A DNA stretch of 64,000 nt, from assembly GCF_003660105.1 (NCBI RefSeq), contig NZ_CP032823.1:744001-808000 (forward strand), written 5' to 3'. The stretch comes from Aliarcobacter cryaerophilus ATCC 43158. GTDB taxonomy: Bacteria; Campylobacterota; Campylobacteria; Campylobacterales; Arcobacteraceae. The notes beneath the pieces are model-generated. The model had not been told where the DNA came from. It did no database searches and saw only the letters and a program-made list of their open reading frames with translations. The translations under genes and the position numbers were made by a program. This document shows, one piece after another, positions 34,506 through 48,374 of this stretch (position 1 is its first letter; the number at the start of each line of letters is the position of its first letter).

Positions 34506-35483
34506 TTATTGTCTTTTTCCAAATGTAATAGCATAAGCTTGATTTCTAATATCAAACAGTGGATCATTTGGAGCACCTACACCTGTTGGAATTTCTGATG
34601 GAAAATAAACATCTGAATTACATGTATTTCCGCTATATTGCGAAACATTTAGTGTTCCTACAAGCTCCTCTTTATGTTCTCCACTCCATAAAGCTGTTGT
34701 ATCATTTGTTACATCATTTTTATTTGCATAAACTAAATACATTTTATAAGATACAGGTTTATTTTTAACATATTTACTAAAATCATCTTCTAAAAATTTA
34801 TCACCTTTTTTCTCTAATTCCTCTTTTGTAAGATATTTTATCCCATCAACAGGAACAAATTTCCATCTAGCAGGAATCATATCTCCACTTTTTTTATCTT
34901 TAAACATAAATGTATGAATACTGTAAAACTCAATATTTGAAACACTAGGAGTTATTCCTCTTTTGCTGTTGTAGTCAATAAAATTACGATAAGAATCTAC
35001 TTCTTTCATAAGTTTAGCAATATTTTCTTTATCAACTTTTCCATTTACAGGAATGTTCATTTCAAAAAATTGTCCAAACTCTTGTGGATTTTTTGCAAAG
35101 TTAATCTCTGTATTTAACATAACCATTGTCCAAGCTTCATTTTCACCATTAAGTTTAATAGCAAGTCCTCTTGGTTTGCTTTTATCTGTTTTTAAAGCTC
35201 CACCCAAAGAGTATCTAACTTGTGCATCTATATTTTTTTGATTTAAAAATGGAATATCTAATTTAGATGTAATATCTTTTGATGGAATAAAAGAACCATC
35301 TCCACAAAAACCAACCGCATGATTTACTTTTCCTTTTGGGTTATTTTTGTCATAATTTAATGTATAAAAAATATCTGCAATTCTTTGTGCATCATATACA
35401 TTTGAATTTGTCTCTTCATTTGCTTGTGAAATTCCAGCTAATAGTGAAGCTGATAAAAATAAACTTACAAAACTTTTTTTCAT
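34506..35483 (-). CDS. Periplasmic catalase-like heme peroxidase (SrpA type)
   Basis: The 325-residue protein has a Sec signal peptide (MKKSFVSLFLSASLLAGISQA) and the reduced catalase fold of catalase-related peroxidases. The distal His is H55 in KVNHAVGFCGDGSF, VRYSLGG is present, and the proximal heme ligand is Y317 in the R313-xxx-Y317 motif at the C-terminus. It lacks the long N- and C-terminal parts of true catalases and probably reduces peroxides with an unknown electron donor in the periplasm. It is a single gene with terminators on both sides, read towards the polysaccharide locus. Confidence 0.88.
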   Translation of the reverse strand: MKKSFVSLFLSASLLAGISQANEETNSNVYDAQRIADIFYTLNYDKNNPKGKVNHAVGFCGDGSFIPSKDITSKLDIPFLNQKNIDAQVRYSLGGALKTDKSKPRGLAIKLNGENEAWTMVMLNTEINFAKNPQEFGQFFEMNIPVNGKVDKENIAKLMKEVDSYRNFIDYNSKRGITPSVSNIEFYSIHTFMFKDKKSGDMIPARWKFVPVDGIKYLTKEELEKKGDKFLEDDFSKYVKNKPVSYKMYLVYANKNDVTNDTTALWSGEHKEELVGTLNVSQYSGNTCNSDVYFPSEIPTGVGAPNDPLFDIRNQAYAITFGKRQ

Positions 35484-35582
35484 TTTAAATCCTTTTAAAT
35501 TTTATTAAATTAGGAGTGGATTTTAGTGTTTATAGGTTAATAGTAAATTAACTTAGCTTTACACAAAAAAATGTATAAAAGC

Positions 35583-36494
35583 TTAATTAAAATATTGTAA
35601 GAAAATTATTAAAAATAGCGCAGCAACTATTGTTTGTACAGTTATTATTGATGTCATTAAAGATAAATCACCACCTAATTGACGTGCTAAAATAAATGCA
35701 CTAGGAGCAGTTGGCATAATAGCAAATAGAACTAATATAGCAATCATTAAATTATCTAGTGAAAAAGAAATTGCTAAGATATACATGATAAGTGGTAAAA
35801 CTATAAACTTTGCAATCATAGTAACAGTTAAATCTTTTTTTGCACTTTTTATCTCTTTTAAAACTAATGTATAACCAATAGATATTAGACCTAATGGAAG
35901 AGCAGCACTACTTAAGATTTTTAGTAGATTCTCTATGCTAATTGGTATTTTTATTTCAGAAAAGTTTATTAAAGCTCCTAAAACACAAGAAATTATTAAA
36001 GGATTTTTTACAATAGATTTAAATAAATATATAAAATCAATTTTATTATTATTTGAGTACAAAGCAAATATAGAAATAGATAAAATATTTAAAAAAGGTA
36101 TTGCAAAAGTTATAATAATTGCAGCTAATACTAAACCTTTATCTTCAAAAATAGAGCCACTAAGAGCCAAAAATACATAAGTATTAAATCTTATTCCACC
36201 TTGAACTATTGAAGTAAAAGAGCTGTTTTGTGTAGGGCTTAATTTATTAAATATCATCAAAATTATCATAGTGATAAATATTGCAAGAAGGCAAACAGCT
36301 ATAAAAGATATGCTATTTGAGTCAATTTTAGCTTTAGATAAAGTAAAAATTAATAATGCAGGCATCAAAATATAGTATGTTAGTTTATCAGCCATTGGCC
36401 AAAAATCAGGTGAAGGGAAACTTATTTTTTTAAATAAGTACCCAATCATAATTAGTGAAAAAATAGGAATGAGGCTAGAAAATATATGTTCCAT
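35583..36494 (-). CDS. AEC-family permease
   Basis: The 303-residue membrane protein has about ten helices in the two-fold arrangement of the auxin efflux carrier (AEC) family: IFSLIMIGYLFKKISFPSPD at the N-terminus, and PTAPSAFILARQLGGD in the second half, which is the family's conserved break. Bacterial members carry malate, malonate or similar organic acids. It lies three bases downstream of pgi in the same direction and is probably cotranscribed with it. Substrate is unknown. Confidence 0.85.
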   Translation of the reverse strand: MEHIFSSLIPIFSLIMIGYLFKKISFPSPDFWPMADKLTYYILMPALLIFTLSKAKIDSNSISFIAVCLLAIFITMIILMIFNKLSPTQNSSFTSIVQGGIRFNTYVFLALSGSIFEDKGLVLAAIIITFAIPFLNILSISIFALYSNNNKIDFIYLFKSIVKNPLIISCVLGALINFSEIKIPISIENLLKILSSAALPLGLISIGYTLVLKEIKSAKKDLTVTMIAKFIVLPLIMYILAISFSLDNLMIAILVLFAIMPTAPSAFILARQLGGDLSLMTSIITVQTIVAALFLIIFLQYFN

Positions 36495-36497
36495 TTT

Positions 36498-37730
36498 TTA
36501 ATTTTTGCTTTTTAACATCTCTTTTAATATAATTTTTCCACCTTCAACACCTGGTTGGTCATAAGTGTTTATTCTTAGTAATTTTCCTACAATTGAAGTT
36601 AAAAGTTCGTAGTAAAATAGAAGTTTTCCTATTTCGTATTCACTTATCTCTTCTATTTCTATTAAATCAATAGGAATATCTTTTTTATACTCTTTTACTG
36701 ATGCTATTGTAGCATCTGCTTGAAGATTTATTAACTCTTTAAAATCAAGATTATTTATATAATCAAGCTCTTCTAATCCACTTAAACTAATAGGAGCAAT
36801 TTTTGTATCATCTTTAAAATCTTTAATTTTTATAAATGTTACAGTTTTATCTCTTTTCCCTTCTACAATAAGCTGTAAAAATGAGTGTTGATCAACTGGT
36901 CCTAAAAGTCCAATTGGAGTTAAACCTTGGTTTGTGTTATTTGCATCAATTTTTCCAAGGCTCTCTCCCCAAAGTTGTATATACCACTTATTAAAACCTT
37001 CTAAAAGTTGAGAGTATGAAAAAACTGCATTTATATTGTAAATATCTTTGTATTCATAGTAAGTTCTAGCTTTTTTTATTAAATGAGTAAAAAGTTCATA
37101 CTGTTCAAAAAATGATGTAGATATTCTTCTAGCTCCATTTAAAAGCTCATCAATATCAAAACCAGCTAAATATAAAGGAACTAATCCAACATTTGATAAA
37201 ACAGAAAATCTTCCACCAACATTTTTTGGAATATCAAAAGTTTTTATATCATTTACTTTTGCAAAACTATTTAGTTTGCTATCATTTTCAGTTATTACTA
37301 AAAGATTTGATTTATCCATTTTTATAATTGAACTTAAATATTTAAAAATAGAAATTGTTTCAATAGTTGTACCTGATTTTGAAATAACTATAAACAAAGT
37401 ATCTTCTAAATTAAACTGAGAGATTGTTCCATTTAAGTTTACAGGGTCTGTACTTTCAAAGAAAAAAATCTCTTTTTTTAAAGATTTATTTTTTTGTTTA
37501 TGATATTTTAAGAAGTTGTATATTGCATAAGTTCCTAAAGTACTTCCACCAATTCCAATTATAGCAATATTTTTTTGTTGAAAATCAAGAGAATCTAACT
37601 CTTTTTTTAGATTTGTTATATCACTATGAGGCAAAGAGTAGTAACCTATCTCTTCACGCTCTTTTTTTATCTCTAAGAAAATATCTTCATCGCTTAGAGA
37701 TACTTTTGGATAATATAGATTATTTTTCAC
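36498..37730 (-). CDS. pgi: Glucose-6-phosphate isomerase
   Basis: The 410-residue enzyme interconverts glucose-6-phosphate and fructose-6-phosphate. IGIGGSTLGTYAIYNFL, the SIS-domain SKSGTTIET, the signature GGRFSVLSNVGLVPLYLAG and QHSFLQLIVEG are visible. It is the short form found in Campylobacterota. Its ATG overlaps the last base of galU, and algC/manB-type mutase lies above that, so the three genes form a sugar-phosphate supply operon for the neighbouring polysaccharide locus. Confidence 0.95.
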   Translation of the reverse strand: MKNNLYYPKVSLSDEDIFLEIKKEREEIGYYSLPHSDITNLKKELDSLDFQQKNIAIIGIGGSTLGTYAIYNFLKYHKQKNKSLKKEIFFFESTDPVNLNGTISQFNLEDTLFIVISKSGTTIETISIFKYLSSIIKMDKSNLLVITENDSKLNSFAKVNDIKTFDIPKNVGGRFSVLSNVGLVPLYLAGFDIDELLNGARRISTSFFEQYELFTHLIKKARTYYEYKDIYNINAVFSYSQLLEGFNKWYIQLWGESLGKIDANNTNQGLTPIGLLGPVDQHSFLQLIVEGKRDKTVTFIKIKDFKDDTKIAPISLSGLEELDYINNLDFKELINLQADATIASVKEYKKDIPIDLIEIEEISEYEIGKLLFYYELLTSIVGKLLRINTYDQPGVEGGKIILKEMLKSKN

Positions 37731-38608
37731 TACTTTTTCCCGTTATCTTTTTTTTCTTCTTTTTTCACATTTTTTATTGATTTATCATAAAAGTAGTTTG
37801 TAGCTTTTACAAATCCATCGATACTTCCACAGTCAAATCTTTCACCTTTAAATTTATAAGCTAAAACCATACCATTTTTTGCTTGAGTTAAAAGTGCATC
37901 AGTTATCTGAATTTCTCCACCTTTACCTGGTTTTGTCTCTCTAATAATGTCAAAAATATCTGGAGTTAAAATATATCTTCCAATAATCGCTAAATTTGAA
38001 GGAGCAACTTCTGGTTCAGGTTTTTCAACCATGTCTTTTACCATGAAAATTCCTGGTTCTATCTCATTTCCAGCAATTACTCCATATTTATTTGTATCTT
38101 CTTTTGGTATCTCTTCAATAGCAACAATTGAGCAGTTATATTTTTTATATAGCTCAACCATTTGAGATAAAACACCTTTATCAGGTGCATCACATAAGTC
38201 ATCTGCTAGAAGCACAGCAAATGGTTGATTTCCAATTAAGTTTTCACCACATAATATTGCGTGACCTAAACCTTTCATCTCTATTTGTCTTGTGTATGAA
38301 AAAGTACACTTTGTAATAACACTTCTAATCTCTGTTAAATAGTGTTCTTTGCTAGTCCCTTTGATTTGATGCTCAAGCTCATAAGATATATCAAAGTGGT
38401 CTTCAATAGCTCTTTTCCCTCTTCCTGTTACAATAGACATATTCTCAATACCAGCAGCAAGTGCTTCTTCAACTCCGTATTGAATAAGTGGTTTTGTTAA
38501 AACAGGTAACATCTCTTTTGGTGTTGCTTTTGTTGCAGGTAAAAATCTTGTACCATATCCAGCAGCTGGAAACAGACATTTTTTGATTGGATTGTTTGTA
38601 TTGCTCAT
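37730..38608 (-). CDS. galU: UTP-glucose-1-phosphate uridylyltransferase
   Basis: The 292-residue enzyme makes UDP-glucose. CLFPAAGYGTRFLPATKATP, KEMLPVLTKPLIQYGVEEA and the LADDLCDAP metal site are typical GalU. It gives substrate to GalE and to UDP-sugar-using transferases. It overlaps pgi by one base and lies one base after the mutase gene. Confidence 0.96.
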   Translation of the reverse strand: MSNTNNPIKKCLFPAAGYGTRFLPATKATPKEMLPVLTKPLIQYGVEEALAAGIENMSIVTGRGKRAIEDHFDISYELEHQIKGTSKEHYLTEIRSVITKCTFSYTRQIEMKGLGHAILCGENLIGNQPFAVLLADDLCDAPDKGVLSQMVELYKKYNCSIVAIEEIPKEDTNKYGVIAGNEIEPGIFMVKDMVEKPEPEVAPSNLAIIGRYILTPDIFDIIRETKPGKGGEIQITDALLTQAKNGMVLAYKFKGERFDCGSIDGFVKATNYFYDKSIKNVKKEEKKDNGKK

Positions 38609-38609
38609 A

Positions 38610-39986
38610 TTATTTTCCTTGTAATTTATTAAATAGATTTATTAATGCATCTTCATATACTTTTGCATTTTCTTGATTATCAGCTTCAAATCTTGTTACT
38701 AATTTTGGAGTTGTGTTACTAGCACGTACAAGTCCCCAACCTTTTTCAAAAATAACTCTTACACCATCAACAGTTATAATATCCTTGATTTTTGGAAAAT
38801 CTGAAGGTGGATTTTGTAAAGCAACTTTTAATTCTTCAATGATTTTAAATTTTGTATCTTCTGTTACAGTTATATTTATCTCAGGAGTTGAATATACTTG
38901 TGGTAAGGCTTCATACTCTTTATCAAAATCAAAACCAGCATCGATTAACTCTAAAGCTCTAAAAGTAGCATAAATAGCATCATCGTATCCAAAATATCTA
39001 TCATTAAAGAATAGATGCCCTGATACTTCAGCAGCAAAATCTGCATTCATCTCTTTAATTTTAACTTTCAAGTTTGAATGTCCTGTTTTATACATAATAG
39101 CTTTACCATAAGAGTTTATAGTGTCATACATAACTTGTGAACATTTAACTTCACCAATAACTGTTGGGTTTTTCATATGTTTAGAGAAGAATATCGCTAA
39201 TATATCACCTTTGAAGTTATATTTTTTTGAAAGTAGGGCAATTCTATCTGCATCTCCATCGTAAGCAAAACCAAAATCAAACTCTCCACTTGCTAACTCT
39301 TTTTTGATATCTTCTAAAGTATGCTCATCACTTGGATCTGGGTGATGATTTGGAAAATTTCCATCTGGCTCTTCAAATAAAATTTTATTTTTAATATTTA
39401 GTTTTGTTAAAATCTCACCTAAAACAACACCAGCAACACCGTTACCACAATCAAAAATAAACTTTTTATTTTCAAGTTTTAAATGTTTGAAGCTTTCAAC
39501 TATATAATCAATATATCTATTTTTTGAATCAATTTTTATAACAGCTTCATTATCATCAATATTTGAATTATCCGCTAAAATATCTCTTCCTAAAGAATAA
39601 ATATCTTCTCCAAAAAATGGCTCTTTATTTAATGTTATTTTAAAACCATTATATTCAGGTGGATTATGTGAACCTGTAATCATAATAGAACCATCACATT
39701 TGTATCCATCTATTTCATTAAAATTAGCAAAGTAGTTTGCAGGAGTTGGAACTAATCCCATATCCAAAACTTTTAAACCAGCTTTGTTTATTCCTGAACT
39801 TAACCAACCTTTTAAAGTTGGTGAATGAAGTCTTGCATCATAACCAACAGCCAAAAAAGAAGCATTTGGAACTCTTTTTAATAGTGCCTTTGCTAAATAA
39901 AACCCAATTTTTTTTACAATATCTTCGTTTAATTCCTTTTGAAATATCCCTCTAATATCATATTCTCTAAAAATAGATGAACTCAT
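38610..39986 (-). CDS. Phosphomannomutase/phosphoglucomutase
   Basis: The 458-residue alpha-D-phosphohexomutase has the four family motifs in order: the phosphoserine loop TGSHNPPEYNGFKI, the metal loop YDGDADRIA, the sugar-specificity segment AAEVSGHLFFND and the phosphate-binding RASNTTPKLVTRFEA. Enzymes of this AlgC/ManB class act on both mannose and glucose phosphates. It thus serves ManC (GDP-mannose) and RmlA/GalU (dTDP- and UDP-glucose) at once. It is the first gene of the mutase-galU-pgi-permease operon. Confidence 0.94.
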   Translation of the reverse strand: MSSSIFREYDIRGIFQKELNEDIVKKIGFYLAKALLKRVPNASFLAVGYDARLHSPTLKGWLSSGINKAGLKVLDMGLVPTPANYFANFNEIDGYKCDGSIMITGSHNPPEYNGFKITLNKEPFFGEDIYSLGRDILADNSNIDDNEAVIKIDSKNRYIDYIVESFKHLKLENKKFIFDCGNGVAGVVLGEILTKLNIKNKILFEEPDGNFPNHHPDPSDEHTLEDIKKELASGEFDFGFAYDGDADRIALLSKKYNFKGDILAIFFSKHMKNPTVIGEVKCSQVMYDTINSYGKAIMYKTGHSNLKVKIKEMNADFAAEVSGHLFFNDRYFGYDDAIYATFRALELIDAGFDFDKEYEALPQVYSTPEINITVTEDTKFKIIEELKVALQNPPSDFPKIKDIITVDGVRVIFEKGWGLVRASNTTPKLVTRFEADNQENAKVYEDALINLFNKLQGK

Positions 39987-40374
39987 TTATATTACAACTC
40001 CTATTGTATAATTAAAAATTGTGGAATTTTATCTTAAAATCGTTAAATAATTGTATATACCGATAGCTTAGGCATTTAACGATGCCTTGTGTTAGATTTG
40101 TGCAAAGTTATAATTTTGACTATCTAAAAATATGAGTTTTTTCTCATGATTACTTTTTATATATTTTAAATATTGGAATGACATCAAGAATGTTGATTTA
40201 ATAGTGATTCTAAAGTATGAATTTTAAACAAATTATTTTGTTTCATATATTTTTTAATATATAAAAGATACATAAGAGGAATAAATTTTACAAATAATTT
40301 TCCATCAATTAGCATATTATAAGTCATTTTCTAGTAACTTTAAACTAAAATACTATCAAAAATGGAGCTGATGG
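39987..40374. other. Intergenic region with hairpins and a possible gene remnant
   Basis: A hairpin AGGCAT-TTAACG-ATGCCT lies at 40070-40087 and a weaker ATGAG/CTCAT hairpin near 40132; neither has a clear U-run. On the minus strand a 47-codon frame (40184-40327, beginning MTYNMLIDGKLFVKFIPLMY) has reasonable composition but no ribosome-binding site. It may be a remnant or chance. Divergent promoters for the mutase operon and the YaiI-like gene must lie here. Confidence 0.4.
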
Positions 40375-40827
40375 ATGATTACTCTTTATGTCGATGGTGA
40401 TGCTTTTCCAAATTTGCTCAAGCCAATATTACTACGCTCAATAGAGAGATTACAGATTAAAACATATGTAATAGCAAACAAAAAGATAAATATAGGCGAG
40501 TCTTGTCACGTCAAGTACATCATCGTAGATACTTTAGCAGATGAAGCAGACAATAAAATAGTAGAGATGTTAGAAGAGGGCGATTTGGTTATTACTGCTG
40601 ATATACCACTAGCAGATAGGGTGATAGAAAAAAATGCACATGCAATTGATCACCGAGGTGAACTTTATAGTGTTGATAATATCAAACAATACTTAGCGAT
40701 GCGAAATCTAATGGAGAGTATCCGTGAGAGTGGTGAGATTACAGGCGGACCAAAACCATTTTCACAAAAAGATGCGCAAATGTTTGCAAACCAGCTCAAT
40801 AGTTTTTTGATTAAATATTATAAATAA
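40375..40827 (+). CDS. YaiI/YqxD-family protein (DUF188)
   Basis: The 150-residue protein belongs to the YaiI/YqxD family, a PIN-like nuclease-fold group of unproven activity. ITLYVDGDAFPNLLKPILLR, DEADNKIVEM, DLVITADIPLADR and DHRGELYSVDNIK are the conserved acidic and basic segments, and the GGPKPF loop is typical. Slightly higher GC than its neighbours and TACGCTC-type codons are noticeable but not decisive. It stands alone between the mutase operon and the rRNA operon, behind GGAGCTG. Confidence 0.9.
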   Translation: MITLYVDGDAFPNLLKPILLRSIERLQIKTYVIANKKINIGESCHVKYIIVDTLADEADNKIVEMLEEGDLVITADIPLADRVIEKNAHAIDHRGELYSVDNIKQYLAMRNLMESIRESGEITGGPKPFSQKDAQMFANQLNSFLIKYYK

Positions 40828-40974
40828 ACTTACTTAAGTTATAAGAAAATTCCGTGTCAGCAACCAATTGTCAAATTTGTACAAAAGATTAATATATTTA
40901 CTCGTTACATAATTGTACAAAACTCAAAAAAAGTGACAAATTTCAAAATTTAACCAAACTTTAAGAGTAATCTC

Positions 40975-41003
40975 TTGACAAAAGGAAAAAAAGGCACTAT
41001 AAT
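40975..41003 (+). promoter_or_regulatory. rRNA operon promoter
   Basis: TTGACA (40975-40980) and TATAAT (40998-41003) are perfect sigma-70 hexamers 17 bases apart, followed by a GC-containing CCCGTCC that may act as a discriminator. This is the strongest promoter seen in the window. Confidence 0.92.
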
Positions 41004-41038
41004 TCCCGTCCAATTTGACCGAAGGGTTTAAAATTAGA

Positions 41039-41050
41039 GTTCTTTAAAAT
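41039..41050 (+). promoter_or_regulatory. boxA-like antitermination site
   Basis: GTTCTTTAAAAT in the rRNA leader resembles the boxA sequence bound by NusB/NusE to prevent premature termination. A similar GTCTTTAAAA occurs before 23S near 43183. Confidence 0.6.
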
Positions 41051-41067
41051 AGATATGAAGTTTAAGA

Positions 41068-41108
41068 AGTAATCTTTGTAAACTAAATATAATGATTGTT
41101 AAAAGTAA
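41068..41108 (+). repeat. 5' arm of the 16S processing stem
   Basis: This leader segment, with AATCTTTGTAAACTAAATAT, is complementary to 42820-42858 downstream of 16S over nearly its whole length. The two arms would loop out 16S for RNase III cleavage. Confidence 0.8.
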
Positions 41109-41248
41109 AAAAAATGAAACAAGATATAAATAGTAAAATATTTATTACTTGTCTATAAATTTGAGTGATAATTTTGTAATTAAGTAATTAAAAACAAAAA
41201 TGTCAGTTTCAACACTACATAAAGATTAGAGTAAGATTTAATCAAAAA

Positions 41249-42766
<1,518 letters not shown>

Positions 42767-42819
42767 CAAAGAAAAAGTATTAAGATTTGTTTCTTAATAT
42801 AAATAAAAAAGAAAAAAAC

Positions 42820-42858
42820 TACTTTTAACAACATATATTTAGTTTGTAAAGATTATTT
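42820..42858 (+). repeat. 3' arm of the 16S processing stem
   Basis: Complementary partner of 41068-41108, with ATATTTAGTTTGTAAAGATT, in the 16S-tRNA spacer. Confidence 0.8.
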
Positions 42859-42890
42859 GGAAGAACAACAGATAATTTATAGGTAAATAT

Positions 42891-42967
42891 GGGCCTATAG
42901 CTCAGCTGGCTAGAGCGCTCGACTGATAATCGTGAGGTCTCAGGTTCAAGTCCTGATAGGCCCACCA
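42891..42967 (+). tRNA. tRNA-Ile (anticodon GAT)
   Basis: A 77-base cloverleaf with acceptor GGGCCTA/TAGGCCC, anticodon loop CTGATAA (GAT), T-arm CAGGTTCAAGTCCTG and encoded CCA, in the 16S-23S spacer. Confidence 0.97.
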
Positions 42968-42971
42968 TTAT

Positions 42972-43047
42972 GGGGAATTAGCTCAGCTGGGAGAGCGCCT
43001 GCTTTGCACGCAGGAGGTCAGCGGTTCGATCCCGCTATTCTCCACCA
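42972..43047 (+). tRNA. tRNA-Ala (anticodon TGC)
   Basis: A 76-base cloverleaf with acceptor GGGGAAT/ATTCTCC, anticodon loop TTTGCAC (TGC), T-arm GCGGTTCGATCCCGC and encoded CCA, four bases after tRNA-Ile. Confidence 0.97.
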
Positions 43048-43404
43048 TATGTATATAAAGAATAAGAGATTAGATATAAGCTTTTAAATAAATAAGAGTT
43101 TATATCTGGTTTTAATCAGAAACGTTACGTTGAATAACTTTAGTTATTTAAAGTAGTATGATATTTAAAAATATAATGTTAAAGTCTTTAAAATTTTTTC
43201 GTAAAGTTAAATAGAAATATTTAATTTTAAATAAAAAATTTCATATCTAAAATTTAATAGAGATATTAAAAACTATAGATAACACAACTATATTGTTAAA
43301 CTATATGTTTAATAAGATAGTAGCCAAAGAATATTATCAAATTTAGAGTAATTTTAATTAATTACTCTAGGCAAAAAAAGTAGATCTAAATTTATTTAGA
43401 TTTA
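43048..43404 (+). other. tRNA-Ala to 23S spacer
   Basis: This AT-rich spacer has no gene. It holds a second boxA-like GTCTTTAAAA (near 43183) and the 5' arm of the 23S processing stem (43303-43331). Confidence 0.7.
43303..43331 (+). repeat. 5' arm of the 23S processing stem
   Basis: The segment with TTTAATAAGATAGTA and CCAAAGAA is complementary to 46327-46355 downstream of 23S, giving an RNase III-type stem. Confidence 0.75.
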
Positions 43405-46317
<2,913 letters not shown>

Positions 46318-46326
46318 TAACAATTT

Positions 46327-46355
46327 TCTTTGGTTTACTATCTTATTAAGCATAT
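46327..46355 (+). repeat. 3' arm of the 23S processing stem
   Basis: Partner of 43303-43331, with TTTGG and TACTATCTTATTAAGCATAT. Confidence 0.75.
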
Positions 46356-46497
46356 TTACTTATGTTTAATTTGTGTTGATTATATATAGTTATACAAATA
46401 TGAAATTAGCTTTTTTAGCTATAAAGACTTTAGCATTAAATTTCTCAAATCACAATTTGAGTGTTAAGAGTTTATTACAAGCTTTTATCACTCAAAT

Positions 46498-46616
46498 TTG
46501 CTGGTGGTCAAAGAGAAGTGGAAATACCCAGCCCCATTCCGAACCTGGTAGTCAAGCACTTCATCGCCGATAATACTGCAGGGTCCCCTTGTGGAAACGT
46601 AGGTCGCTGCCAGCTC
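46498..46616 (+). rRNA. rrf: 5S ribosomal RNA
   Basis: About 119 bases with TGCTGGTGGTC at the 5' end, the conserved CCCATTCCGAACCTGG, CGCCGATAATACTGC and a closing CTGCCAGC that pairs with the 5' end. Flanking CTCAA and TTGAG extend the stem for processing. Confidence 0.95.
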
Positions 46617-46647
46617 ATTGAGTTTTTTAAACACCCAACCCACCAAG

Positions 46648-46696
46648 AGCTTATCTTGTCTTACTCTATTTAAGTAGGTCAAGGTAAGCTTTTTTA
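46648..46696 (+). terminator. rRNA operon terminator
   Basis: A long imperfect stem pairs AGCTTATCTTG-CTTACT with AGTAGG-CAAGGTAAGCT and is followed by six T residues, directly behind 5S. Confidence 0.88.
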
Positions 46697-46761
46697 TTGC
46701 TTTTAGTTCCTCTTTATATAAACTATAAACCGTATGATTTAACATACGATTTAAAAAATGA

Positions 46762-47739
46762 CTACTTATTTCTATTTAATATTTCGCAAACTTCTTTTGC
46801 ATGATAAGATATTATAATATTTGCACCAGCTCTTTTAAAAGCAATCATAGTTTCAATCATAACTCTTTCATAATCAATAAGTCCAGCAAGTCCTGCATGT
46901 TTTAATATTGCATATTCACCACTTACATTGTAAACACATAAAGGAAGTTTTGTCTCATTTCTAATATCTCTTACGATATCCAAAAATGATAAGGCTGGTT
47001 TTACCATTAAAATATCAGCACCTTCTTTTTCATCTTCAAGAGATTCACTAATAGCTTCAAGTCTATTTGCTACATTCATTTGATAAGTTCTTCTATCTCC
47101 AAAAGATGGAGTTGATTCAGCTACATCTCTAAATGGTCCATAATATCCACTAGCAAATTTTGTAGAGTATGCCATAATTGGTAAATCTTTAAATCCATTT
47201 TCATCTAAAGCAGTTCTAAGTGTTGAAATAATTCCATCCATCATACCACTTGGTGCAATCATATCAGCACCTGCTCGTGCATGAACTAGTGCTTGTTGTG
47301 CAGATATTTCAAGTGTTTTATCATTATGTACACTTTGTGTTTTTGGATCTAAAATTCCACAGTGTCCATGATCTGTATATTCACAAAAACATAAATCTGT
47401 AACAATAAACATATTTGGAAATTTTTCTTTAATTGCTTTTATTGTTCTTGAGATTATACTTTCATCACATAAACATTCACTTCCAACTGAATCTTTAATA
47501 TCAGGAATGGCAAATAAGATAATAGAGTTTAATCCTATTTTTTTCAAATATTCACACTCTTTTAAAATTTCATCAATACTCATTTGAAAAACACCAGGCA
47601 TACTTGAAATCTCTATTTTAATACCATTTCCCTCTTTTACAAAAAGAGGATATATAAAATCATCTTTGCTAATAGTTGTCTCTTGAACCAAATTTCTTAA
47701 AGTTTCATTTAATCTTAATCTTCTAAATCGTTTAAACAT
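46762..47739 (-). CDS. hemB: Delta-aminolevulinic acid dehydratase (porphobilinogen synthase)
   Basis: The 325-residue enzyme joins two 5-aminolevulinates to porphobilinogen in heme synthesis. The zinc-site cysteines are in [14 protein letters not shown], and the active-site lysines are in [17 protein letters not shown] and [32 protein letters not shown] hairpin (46731-46748) beyond the stop may end the transcript. It is divergent from ribA across a 59-base promoter gap. Confidence 0.97.
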   Translation of the reverse strand: MFKRFRRLRLNETLRNLVQETTISKDDFIYPLFVKEGNGIKIEISSMPGVFQMSIDEILKECEYLKKIGLNSIILFAIPDIKDSVGSECLCDESIISRTIKAIKEKFPNMFIVTDLCFCEYTDHGHCGILDPKTQSVHNDKTLEISAQQALVHARAGADMIAPSGMMDGIISTLRTALDENGFKDLPIMAYSTKFASGYYGPFRDVAESTPSFGDRRTYQMNVANRLEAISESLEDEKEGADILMVKPALSFLDIVRDIRNETKLPLCVYNVSGEYAILKHAGLAGLIDYERVMIETMIAFKRAGANIIISYHAKEVCEILNRNK

Positions 47740-47798
47740 AATATTTACCTCTTTTTGATATAATCTTTGGATTTTAACAGTTTAAGGTTTAAATACAA

Positions 47799-48374
47799 AT
47801 GAATATAATCGAATCAAATATAGCAAACCTTCCTACGAAACACGGAAATTTTAAGATAAAAGCATATAAACAAAATAATCAAGAGCATTTAGCTTTGATG
47901 AGCGAAGATTTTAATCCACAAGCTATTGTGAACTTGAGAATACATTCAGAGTGTCTTACAGGAGATGTTTTTGGAAGTATTAAATGTGATTGTCAAAAAC
48001 AATTAGAATTAGCAATTGCTTATATAGCAAAGAATAGTGGTTTAGTAATATATCATAGACAAGAAGGTCGAAATATAGGACTTCTCAATAAAGTAAATGC
48101 TTATAGTTTACAAGATGCAGGAAAAAATACAGTTGAGGCAAATTTGGCTTTAGGTTTTAGGGAAGATGAGAGAGAATACAGTATTGTTGAATATATTTTA
48201 AAAGATTTAGGAATAAAAAAAATAAATGTTCTTACAAATAATCCTGCAAAAATGAAATTTCTTGAAACTTTGGATGTAGAGATTGTAGAAAGAATTCCAA
48301 CAATAGTTGAACCCAATTGTCATAATAAAAACTATTTAAATACAAAAAAAGAACAAATGGGACATATGCTTTGA
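47799..48374 (+). CDS. ribA: GTP cyclohydrolase II
   Basis: The 191-residue enzyme opens GTP to 2,5-diamino-6-ribosylamino-pyrimidinone phosphate, the first step of riboflavin synthesis. The zinc-binding cysteines lie in HSECLTGDVFGSIKCDCQ, and YHRQEGRNIGLLNK and LTNNPAKMKFLE are the GTP-binding segments. It is the stand-alone form, without a fused RibB domain. Its TGA overlaps the TTG start of rsmG. Confidence 0.95.
   Translation: MNIIESNIANLPTKHGNFKIKAYKQNNQEHLALMSEDFNPQAIVNLRIHSECLTGDVFGSIKCDCQKQLELAIAYIAKNSGLVIYHRQEGRNIGLLNKVNAYSLQDAGKNTVEANLALGFREDEREYSIVEYILKDLGIKKINVLTNNPAKMKFLETLDVEIVERIPTIVEPNCHNKNYLNTKKEQMGHML

Noticed and set aside
40184-40327. 47-codon minus-strand gene
   Set aside because: Composition is passable but there is no ribosome-binding site and no recognisable family; kept only as a remark on the intergenic region.
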